Shown here piece by piece: positions 57,478 through 64,000 of a stretch of 64,000 nt of DNA. Made by a program: the position numbers and the translations under genes. This DNA is from Achromobacter animicus (lineage in GTDB: Bacteria; Pseudomonadota; Gammaproteobacteria; Burkholderiales; Burkholderiaceae_B), in the NCBI RefSeq assembly GCF_902859585.1, contig NZ_CADIJM010000013.1, positions 1 to 64,000 of the forward strand, given 5' to 3'. Below the pieces are notes generated by a model. The model saw only the letters and a program-made list of their open reading frames with translations, had not been told where the DNA came from and made no database searches. Each line of letters opens with the position of its first letter. The first letter of the stretch is position 1.

Positions 57478-58602
57478 ATGGAAGGGAACCGCTACGACGC
57501 CTACCGCGAAGACACCGCGGGCCGCGCCAATGTGGCCGACTCGCCGGAGCGGGTGGCCTATTACCAGGAGCTGGCGCGGCTGGAGACCGGCGCGCTGTGG
57601 ACGGTGGCGAACAAGATCGAGCCGTGGGCGCCGCGGTCGGCGTCCGTGCCCGTGGTCTGGCGCTATCAGGACCTGCGCGGTCACGTGCTGCGGTCCGCCG
57701 AACTGGTGTCCCCCGAAGAGGCGGGACGTCGCGTCATCTACCTGAACAATCCTGGCCGGCGCGACGTGGCGGCCGCGGTGGGCTGGCTGTATTCCGGGCT
57801 GCAGGTGATGCGGCCGGGCGAGCTGGCGTCCGCGCATGCGCACACGCATTCGGCGCTGCGCTTCATCATGGAAGGACAGGGCGCGTTCACGGTGGTGGAC
57901 GGCCACAAGATGACGCTGGGGGCGAATGATTTCGTGCTGACGCCGAACGGCACCTGGCACGAGCACGGCGTGGCCGAGGACGGCACCACCTGCATCTGGC
58001 AGGACGGCTTGGACATCCCCCTGGTCAACGCACTGGAAGCGGGCTTTTATGCCGTGCATCCAGACCTGAACCAGACCGTCACGCACCCGGTGGACGACAC
58101 CAGCGGCGCGTGGGGCGGCGTGGCGCTGCGGCCGCAGGTTTCCGGATGGACCAAGCCGTATTCCCCGCTCTTCAAGTATGAATGGGAGCCCACGTACGAG
58201 GCGTTGCGCCGCTACGCGCGCACCACCGCGGGCAGTCCCTACGACGGCATCCTGCTGGAATACGTCAATCCGGCGACGGGCGGCCCCGTCATGCCGACGA
58301 TTGGCGCCAGCATGCAGCTGCTGCGTCCCGGCGAGCACACAAAGGCGCACCGGCATACCGGCAGCTTCATTTACCAGGTGGCCAAGGGCAGCGGCTTTTC
58401 CGTCATCGACGGCAAGCGCTATGACTGGACCGAGCGCGACATCTTCTGCGTGCCGTCCTGGGCCATCCACGAACACGCCAACCTGTCGTTCAACGACGAC
58501 GCATGCCTCTTCTGTTTCAACGATCTGCCCGTCATGCGCTCGCTGGCCCTGTATCGCGAGGAAGCGGTGCAGGACAACGGCGGCCATCAGCAGCTGATCT
58601 AG
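57478..58602 (+). CDS. gentisate 1,2-dioxygenase
   Basis: A 374-residue Fe(II)-dependent bicupin that opens the ring of gentisate (2,5-dihydroxybenzoate) to maleylpyruvate. The N-terminal cupin carries the iron ligands in SAHAHTHSALRFIMEG (near residue 120) with a later histidine in NGTWHEHG; the C-terminal cupin has HTKAHRHTGSF and WAIHEHAN. The length matches the family. It is the first gene of a same-strand cluster with an FAH hydrolase and regulators, consistent with gentisate use as a carbon source. Confidence 0.94.
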   Translation: MEGNRYDAYREDTAGRANVADSPERVAYYQELARLETGALWTVANKIEPWAPRSASVPVVWRYQDLRGHVLRSAELVSPEEAGRRVIYLNNPGRRDVAAAVGWLYSGLQVMRPGELASAHAHTHSALRFIMEGQGAFTVVDGHKMTLGANDFVLTPNGTWHEHGVAEDGTTCIWQDGLDIPLVNALEAGFYAVHPDLNQTVTHPVDDTSGAWGGVALRPQVSGWTKPYSPLFKYEWEPTYEALRRYARTTAGSPYDGILLEYVNPATGGPVMPTIGASMQLLRPGEHTKAHRHTGSFIYQVAKGSGFSVIDGKRYDWTERDIFCVPSWAIHEHANLSFNDDACLFCFNDLPVMRSLALYREEAVQDNGGHQQLI

Positions 58603-58669
58603 TTTCTGAACGCAAACCGCCGCGCCGTGGCGGCCGGTTCCATCAACCTTTGACCTTCTGGAGTTCCCG

Positions 58670-59581
58670 ATGCGCCTGGTGACCTTTCGCGCTCATCCCA
58701 CCGCCGCCGCCCGCCTGGGCGCGCTTGTCGACGGCTACGTGATCGACCTGTTCCTGCTGGGTCAGGAAGGCGGGGTCGACTTGCCCGACGACATGTTGGA
58801 ATTCATCGATCTGGGTCCGGTGGCAGTCGCGCAGGCGACGCGTCTCTTGGATACGTTCCGTGGCAACTGGCCGGTGGGCAGCGCGGTGCCGCAGGAGAAC
58901 GTGAAGCTGCTGGCGCCCATCCCGCGTCCGCGCAAGAACATCTTCGGCATCGGCTTGAACTACGTGGAGCACGTGGCCGAATCCAGTCGCACGCTGGACA
59001 CGTCGGCCGACCTGCCCAAGCAGCCCGTCATCTTTTCCAAGCCGCCCACGACGGTGATCGGACCGGGCGACGCCATCGAGCACAACGCGAAGATCACGCA
59101 GCAACTGGACTGGGAAGTCGAGCTGGCGGTGATCATCGGACGCCGCGCGTCGCGCGTGGCCGAGGCCGATGCGCTGTCGTACGTGTTCGGCTACAGCGTG
59201 ATGCTGGACATGAGCGCGCGCGATTGCCGCCGCGCCGGGCAGTGGATCTATTCCAAGGGGCAGGACACGTATGCGCCGTTCGGACCGTGCATCGTGACCG
59301 CCGACGAGATTCCCGATCCGCAGGTGCTGGACCTGTGGCTGACGGTCAACGGCGAAAAGAAGCAGGGTTCGAACACGCGGCACATGTTGTTCAAGGTGCC
59401 GTTCCTGATCTCCGACATCAGCGCGGGCATCACGCTGGAGCCGGGCGACATCATTGCCACCGGCACGCCGGAGGGCGTGGGCGCCGGCCGCAAACCGCAG
59501 GAGTTCCTGTGGCCGGGCGACGTGGTCGTGGCCTGCGTCGAAGGCATCGGCACGCTGCGCCACCCGGTGGTGGCCGTCTAG
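58670..59581 (+). CDS. fumarylacetoacetate hydrolase family protein (probable fumaryl- or maleylpyruvate hydrolase)
   Basis: A 303-residue member of the FAH family. Metal ligands are in QLDWEVELAVIIGR and the aspartate in MLDMSARD; FGIGLNYVEHV, FSKPPTTVIGPGD and TGTPEGVGAGR are typical. Next to gentisate dioxygenase it should split maleyl- or fumarylpyruvate to maleate or fumarate plus pyruvate. No maleylpyruvate isomerase gene lies in the window, so direct hydrolysis of maleylpyruvate is possible. Confidence 0.92.
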   Translation: MRLVTFRAHPTAAARLGALVDGYVIDLFLLGQEGGVDLPDDMLEFIDLGPVAVAQATRLLDTFRGNWPVGSAVPQENVKLLAPIPRPRKNIFGIGLNYVEHVAESSRTLDTSADLPKQPVIFSKPPTTVIGPGDAIEHNAKITQQLDWEVELAVIIGRRASRVAEADALSYVFGYSVMLDMSARDCRRAGQWIYSKGQDTYAPFGPCIVTADEIPDPQVLDLWLTVNGEKKQGSNTRHMLFKVPFLISDISAGITLEPGDIIATGTPEGVGAGRKPQEFLWPGDVVVACVEGIGTLRHPVVAV

Positions 59582-59592
59582 GAGCGCCGCGC

Positions 59593-60348
59593 TTGAAACC
59601 CAGAATCAAGGCCCCGCGTGAGGATGCGGCGGCAAACGGCGGCGCCGAGATCGAAGACATCACGCTGTCCGAACAGATCTACCGGCAACTGCGCCGCGAC
59701 ATCATGCGCGGCGCGTTTGCGCCGGGCCAGTCGCTGCGGCTGGAATTGCTGCGCCAGCGCTATGGCGGCAGCTTTTCGCCGATCCGCGAGGCGCTGAACC
59801 GGTTGCGCAGCGAACGCATGGTGCTCACCACGACGTCGCGCGGGTTTCGCATCGCGCCGCTGTCCGTGGACGAAATGCGCGATGCCTGCGAGACCCGCAT
59901 CCTGATCGATTGCGACGCGTTGCGCCGGTCGCTGGCCAATGCCGACGACGCCTGGGAGGCTCGGCTGGTCGGCGCGTTTCACGCATTGGCGCTGGCCGCG
60001 CGGCGCGCGGACGCCGCGCCGGGGCTGGACCCGGACCGCGAGGACGCATTGGAAGCCCGTCACCAGGATTTTCATCAGGCGCTGATCGGCGCCTGCCGCT
60101 CACCCTGGCTGCTGGACCTGTCCGCGCAGTTGTACGCGCAGACCGAGCGCTACCGCCGGCCGGCGCGCGCGCAAGCCATGGCGTACGGCCCTGAACGCGA
60201 TGTTGACGACGAGCACCGCGCGCTGCTGGATGCGGCGGTGTCGCGCGATGCTGATCGCGCGGTGGCGCTGCTGGCGGCGCACTACCGCGAGACGGCGCAG
60301 GTCATCGCGCGCATCCTGTCCCTGCCCGAGGGACAAGCGGCGGCCTAG
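59593..60348 (+). CDS. GntR family transcriptional regulator (FCD/FadR subfamily)
   Basis: A 251-residue regulator with an N-terminal winged helix (SEQIYRQLRRDIMRGAFAPG, then REALNRLRSERMVLTTTSRGFRIAPL) and a C-terminal FCD ligand domain containing the histidine-rich ARHQDFHQALIG and AAHYRETAQ. I take the TTG at 59593, 12 bp after the hydrolase and behind AGGAGCG; the open frame upstream overlaps the hydrolase gene and is not coding. It probably controls the gentisate genes. Confidence 0.88.
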   Translation: MKPRIKAPREDAAANGGAEIEDITLSEQIYRQLRRDIMRGAFAPGQSLRLELLRQRYGGSFSPIREALNRLRSERMVLTTTSRGFRIAPLSVDEMRDACETRILIDCDALRRSLANADDAWEARLVGAFHALALAARRADAAPGLDPDREDALEARHQDFHQALIGACRSPWLLDLSAQLYAQTERYRRPARAQAMAYGPERDVDDEHRALLDAAVSRDADRAVALLAAHYRETAQVIARILSLPEGQAAA

Positions 60349-60375
60349 CAGCGCGATGCCGTAAGCTTGTCGTCC

Positions 60376-61290
60376 ATGGCAGACCTGAAACTCCTCGAAG
60401 ACCTGATTGCGCTGGCGCAGACCGGCAGCTTCGTGCGTGCGGCCGAGCTGCGGCACGTCACGCATCCCGCTTTCGGGCGGCGCATCCGTGCGCTGGAGAC
60501 GTGGGCCGGCACACCGCTGGTGGAACGCCAGCGCCTGCCGGTGACGCTCACGCCCGAAGGCGAGACGTTGCTCAAGACGGCGACGCAGGTCGTCGAGCAG
60601 ATGGGGCTGGTGCGCCATCGCATCCGCAGTTCGGGCGCGGGCGGCGAGGCCGTCCTGCGCATCGCCACGGGCCGCAGCCTGGCGCGCACGCTGGTGGCGG
60701 ACTGGATTGCGCGGCTGCGCCACCGCACGCCGCGCGTGCTGACGGACGGCACGCAGGTGGAGCTGTCCACCGGCAAGGCGCAGGACCTGGTGGTGCGGCT
60801 GGAACAGGGCAAGGTCGACCTGTTGTGCTGCTACGAGCATCCCGCGCTGTCCGTGCCGCTCAGCCCTTCGCGCTATCGGTATATGACGCTGGCGACGGAC
60901 AAGCTGGTGCCGGTCAGCCAGATGGATACCCGGGGCCGGCCGCGCTTTCTGCTGCAGGAGGGCGGGGCGCCCGTGCCGCTCATCACCTACACCGGCGGGC
61001 TGGCGATGGAGCGCATCGTGGGGGATCGGCTTGAGGCCACGCCGTATGCGCTGACGCCGTTTGTGCGCAGCGATTCCCTGGACGCGGCGCACGGCGCGGT
61101 CGCCAAGGGTGTGGGGGTGGCTTGGCTGCCGTGGTCCATGGTGGCGGCTGACTGCCGGCGCGGCGCGTTGGCTGAGCTGGGCGGACGCAGCGACGAGATC
61201 GCATTCGAAGTCCGCCTGTACCGTCCGCGCGCGCGGCTGACCGACCTGGCCGAAGCCGCCTGGGAAGCGACGGCGAATCGCAAGGCGTGA
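60376..61290 (+). CDS. LysR family transcriptional regulator
   Basis: A 304-residue LysR-type regulator with the N-terminal helix-turn-helix (LIALAQTGSFVRAAELRHVT, ALETWAGTPLVERQ). The ATG at 60376 is preferred over a TTG three codons upstream. It lies 27 bp after the GntR gene in the same direction, so the gentisate cluster carries two regulators. It may control the Bug-type gene downstream. Confidence 0.92.
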   Translation: MADLKLLEDLIALAQTGSFVRAAELRHVTHPAFGRRIRALETWAGTPLVERQRLPVTLTPEGETLLKTATQVVEQMGLVRHRIRSSGAGGEAVLRIATGRSLARTLVADWIARLRHRTPRVLTDGTQVELSTGKAQDLVVRLEQGKVDLLCCYEHPALSVPLSPSRYRYMTLATDKLVPVSQMDTRGRPRFLLQEGGAPVPLITYTGGLAMERIVGDRLEATPYALTPFVRSDSLDAAHGAVAKGVGVAWLPWSMVAADCRRGALAELGGRSDEIAFEVRLYRPRARLTDLAEAAWEATANRKA

Positions 61291-61404
61291 ATTCAGGTCT
61301 GGCCTCGGGTCCGGATTCCTGCGCCTGAAGTTCAACGTCTTTTGTTCAGTAGCTGGAGTTCAGCGACCATATCTCGCCGCCAGAATCCCGATCAGCACAA
61401 CGAT

Positions 61405-61419
61405 GTGCCGCTTTGGCAC
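61405..61419. promoter_or_regulatory. GTGCC-N5-GGCAC inverted repeat
   Basis: A 5-bp dyad about 90 bp upstream of the Bug-type gene, LysR-like in spacing. Low information content, so tentative. Confidence 0.3.
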
Positions 61420-61508
61420 GGACTGCCCCTGGGCCGCGCTCGAAAATAGCTCCCGAAATCAAATGAGACGGCTCCGCCGTCCACCCACAGCACCCCAGGG
61501 AGAAAGTC

Positions 61509-62501
61509 ATGAAGTCCATCTTGAAGCCGCTGCGTGCGGCGCTAGTCTCGTTGTGTGCCGCCTCGGCGCTTGCCGCGGCCCCTGCCGCGAGCGCGGCCGA
61601 TTATCCGTCCCGCAGCATTTCGCTGATCGTCGGTTACCCCGCAGGCGGCAGCCTGGATCTGACCGCGCGCCTCTTGGGCGAAGAACTGGGCAAGCGCCTG
61701 GGCCAGACCGTTGTGGTCGAGAACGTGGGTGGCGCCGGCGGCACGATCGGCGCGCAACGCGTGGCGCGCGCCGCGCCGGACGGCTACACCATCTTTTTGG
61801 GCTCCACCAACGAAATGGTGATCGCCCGCATGATCAACACCGCCGTCAAATACGACAGCGCCAAGGACTTCACGGCGCTGGGCATCGTGGCCTCGCAGCC
61901 GATGCTGCTGGCCGCCAGCAAGAACTCGGGCGTGAAGACCGCCGCCGACTATCTGGAAAAGCTGAAGGGCGCCGCGCCCGGCACGTTCAACTACGGCTCG
62001 TCGGGCGTGGGCACGACGCTGCACCTTGCCGGCGAGATGATCAACCAGGCCACCGGCACCCGCGCCGAGCACGTCCCTTACCGCGGCGTGTCGCCTTTGG
62101 TGACCGACCTGATGAGCGGTCAGCTGGACTACGGCATGCTGGTGCTGTCCTCCGGGCTGCCGCAGGTGCGCAGCGGCAATATCGTCGCGCTGGGCCTGAC
62201 CGAGAACAAGCGTTCGCCCGCCGCGCCCGAGATCGCGCCGCTGGCCGCCACCAAGGGCTTTGAGTCCGTGGACATCAACCTGTGGTTCGCGTTGTACGGC
62301 CCGGCCGGCCTGCCCGAGCCGGTGGTGACCAAGCTGCGCACCGTGCTGGATGAAACGCTGAAGTCGGACCAGTTCCGCGCCAAGATGCAGGACGCCGGCG
62401 GCGAAGTGGCCAAGCCGGGCGTGGACCCGGTGGCGTTCCAGGCCGAAGAAACCAAAAAGTACGGCGCGCTGGTCAAGGCCGCCAAGATCGAAGCGCAATA
62501 A
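61509..62501 (+). CDS. Bug-family tripartite tricarboxylate transporter substrate-binding protein
   Basis: A 330-residue periplasmic binding protein of the TctC/Bug family, which is greatly expanded in Bordetella and relatives. A signal peptide is cleaved near ASAADYPSR. VGYPAGGSLDLTAR, VENVGGAGGTIGA and NYGSSGVGTTLHLAGE are family hallmarks that bind the carboxylate ligand. The matching membrane components TctA and TctB are not nearby. It precedes the deacylase by 55 bp and could feed it. Confidence 0.94.
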   Translation: MKSILKPLRAALVSLCAASALAAAPAASAADYPSRSISLIVGYPAGGSLDLTARLLGEELGKRLGQTVVVENVGGAGGTIGAQRVARAAPDGYTIFLGSTNEMVIARMINTAVKYDSAKDFTALGIVASQPMLLAASKNSGVKTAADYLEKLKGAAPGTFNYGSSGVGTTLHLAGEMINQATGTRAEHVPYRGVSPLVTDLMSGQLDYGMLVLSSGLPQVRSGNIVALGLTENKRSPAAPEIAPLAATKGFESVDINLWFALYGPAGLPEPVVTKLRTVLDETLKSDQFRAKMQDAGGEVAKPGVDPVAFQAEETKKYGALVKAAKIEAQ

Positions 62502-62556
62502 GGCTGCGCGCGACGCATCACACCATCGAAAGACCAGGCATCAAGCGGATATCACC

Positions 62557-63504
62557 ATGGAATTCAAGCTCCCCGTTCCCGACATCGCCGCCGAGCGCGC
62601 GGGCAATACCGACACGCCGGGCGTGTGGCACTTTGATTCGGGCGTGCCGGGACGGGCGCTCATGGTGAGCGCGCTCGTGCATGGCAACGAGTTGTGCGGC
62701 GCCTGGGCGCTGAAGGACCTGCTGGCCTCGGGTCTGCGCCCGCGCCGCGGCAGCCTGACGCTGGCCTTTTGCAACCTGGACGCGTTCGACCGCTTCGATC
62801 ACGCAAACCACGATGCGTCGCGTTTCGTGCAGGAAGACATGAACCGCGTCTGGAGCGCCGAGCGTCTGGACAACCCCACGTCGCCGGACCGCCAGCGCGG
62901 CGCGGCGCTGCGCCCTTGGGTGCGGCGCGCCGACTGGCTGCTGGACCTGCATTCGATGCACGAGCCGGGGGCGCCGCTGCTGTTGACGGGCGTGCTGCCG
63001 CGAAATATCGCGCTGGCGCGCCGCCTGAAGGCGCCGCAGCACGTCATCGTGGACGCCGGCCACAAGGACGGCGTGCGCATGCGCGACTTTGAACACTTTG
63101 GCGACCCGGCTCGCGACGACGCCTGCGCCCTGCTGATCGAATGCGGCTTTCATGGCGACCTGTCGTCGCGCGATGTGGCGCGCGACATGGTGGCGCGGAT
63201 GCTGGTGGAATCGGGCGTGATTGACGCGCCGGACCTGCCCGAAGGCTGGCTGCTGCCGGATCCGGCGGCGCAACGCGTGCTGGAAGTGACGGACGCCGTG
63301 GTGGCGCCTTCGATGAATGTGCGGTTTGCCGGCCCCTGGTCGGGGCTGGAAACGTTTGAAAAGGCCGGATCGCTCATCGGCTGGGCCGACGAGCAGCCGG
63401 TGGTGACGCCTTACGCCAACTGCACGCTGATCATGCCGTCGCTGCGGCAGTTGAAGCCCGGCGTGACGGTGGTCAGGCTGGCCCGCGACTACGCTGCGGG
63501 CTGA
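62557..63504 (+). CDS. succinylglutamate desuccinylase/aspartoacylase family protein
   Basis: A 315-residue zinc deacylase paralogous to the gene at 30794. Shared blocks include NTDTPGVWHFDSG, HGNELCGAWALKDLL, EDMNRVWS and ECGFHG. It is co-directional with the Bug-type gene 55 bp upstream, so it may process the ligand of that binding protein. Its real substrate is unknown. Confidence 0.9.
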   Translation: MEFKLPVPDIAAERAGNTDTPGVWHFDSGVPGRALMVSALVHGNELCGAWALKDLLASGLRPRRGSLTLAFCNLDAFDRFDHANHDASRFVQEDMNRVWSAERLDNPTSPDRQRGAALRPWVRRADWLLDLHSMHEPGAPLLLTGVLPRNIALARRLKAPQHVIVDAGHKDGVRMRDFEHFGDPARDDACALLIECGFHGDLSSRDVARDMVARMLVESGVIDAPDLPEGWLLPDPAAQRVLEVTDAVVAPSMNVRFAGPWSGLETFEKAGSLIGWADEQPVVTPYANCTLIMPSLRQLKPGVTVVRLARDYAAG

Positions 63505-63513
63505 GGGGGGCGC

Positions 63514-64000
63514 TTACTTCTGCGGCGTGTAGCGCAGCTCGTCGAGCTGATAGCCCTGCGCCGTGGCGGCGGCCAGCGCCTTGTCCAGTTCTTCCTTGGG
63601 CAGCTTGGGTGAGCGCGACAGGATCCACAGGTACTTGCGATCGGGCGTGCCGACGACGGACCAGCGGTATTCGGGATCCAGGCCGATCACCCAGTAATCG
63701 CCCTTGAATGGCTTGAAGAACGTGACTTCGAGCTTGGCGTTGTTGCTGCCTTCGACCACCGTGGCGGTACCCGACGCCGAATCGATATCCCCGTCCTTGG
63801 TGCGGCAGCGGTTGTTCACGCCGATGGTGCCGTCCGGATGCGCGGTGTATTCGGCCGTGGTGTCTCCCACGCAATTGCGCTGGAAGAACATGGGGAAGTT
63901 GGCGATTTCGTACCACATCCCCACGTAGCGTTTCAGGTCGACGGATTCCACGGTCTGCATGGGCGGCGGCGCGGCGTGGGCAATGCCCGCCACGCTGACC
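63514..64000 (-). CDS. lipocalin family protein (Blc-like), 5' end outside window
   Basis: The C-terminal part of a lipocalin runs beyond base 64000. The visible start is the end of a signal peptide (VAGIAHA) followed by MQTVESVDLKRYVGMWYEIA, with the lipocalin GxW motif, and an R near NNRCRTKDG. Bacterial lipocalins of this type are periplasmic or outer-membrane lipoproteins that bind fatty acids or lysophospholipids. The true start codon is outside the window. Confidence 0.88.
   Translation of the reverse strand, partial: VSVAGIAHAAPPPMQTVESVDLKRYVGMWYEIANFPMFFQRNCVGDTTAEYTAHPDGTIGVNNRCRTKDGDIDSASGTATVVEGSNNAKLEVTFFKPFKGDYWVIGLDPEYRWSVVGTPDRKYLWILSRSPKLPKEELDKALAAATAQGYQLDELRYTPQK

Noticed and set aside
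59224-59592. N-terminal extension of the GntR gene over the hydrolase
   Set aside because: The extension is Arg-rich shadow sequence of the hydrolase. The GntR domain starts well after 59593.

Overview
The window is a high-GC (about two-thirds G+C) chromosomal segment of a betaproteobacterium. Gene order, a Bug-type periplasmic binding protein, many acyl-CoA enzymes and large classical autotransporters all point to the Alcaligenaceae, most like Achromobacter or Bordetella. This is inferred from gene content; no 16S rRNA lies in the window.

Layout. (1) 1-1000: a structured intergenic region with hairpins, short direct repeats and a 77-bp element that recurs at 24660. (2) 1000-5389: an M61 peptidase, a divergent enoyl-CoA hydratase and a secreted DUF1254 protein. 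(3) 5583-13207: the complete F1Fo ATP synthase operon atpIBEFHAGDC, with a candidate sigma-70 promoter, a U-rich leader before atpE and a strong terminator. (4) 13393-23006: a Fis-type regulator, hemE, priA, rep, a class II glutamine amidotransferase, an unknown protein and a long-form dapD-like gene. (5) 23228-24606: an intact IS256-family insertion sequence with an 8-bp target duplication. (6) 24769-33675: a minus-strand operon of a dipeptide/oligopeptide-type ABC importer whose cistrons are interleaved with a deacylase, an alpha/beta hydrolase and an M20 peptidase. It starts from a near-consensus promoter and probably imports and then hydrolyses an acylated amino acid or peptide. (7) 33901-35105: a small unknown protein behind paired palindromes, and an NAD(P)H-hydrate dehydratase. 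(8) 35225-42770: an acyl-CoA catabolism cluster (three crotonase/nitronate-monooxygenase genes, acyl-CoA dehydrogenase, CoA-transferase, 3-hydroxyacyl-CoA dehydrogenase) around a TetR regulator with an obvious operator. (9) 42883-45754: a membrane-anchored diheme cytochrome c, tRNA-Arg(CCG), a LysR regulator and a RidA protein. (10) 46003-56890: three tandem paralogous glycine-rich autotransporters, each preceded by the same palindromic promoter element. (11) 57015-63504: a small unknown gene, then a gentisate catabolism cluster (gentisate dioxygenase, FAH-family hydrolase, GntR and LysR regulators, Bug protein, deacylase). (12) The window ends inside a lipocalin gene.

The most distinctive part is the autotransporter trio. 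The passengers start with about 260 residues of poly-Gly/GGX sequence, differ in length, carry homopolymeric G tracts in frame, and share a leader with a conserved 20-nt palindrome. This suggests a recently expanded, co-regulated and possibly length-variable surface protein family. Other items of interest are the repeated hairpin element 3' of two peptidase genes, the hydrolase-laden ABC operon and its paralogous deacylase in the gentisate cluster, and several clear palindromic operators.
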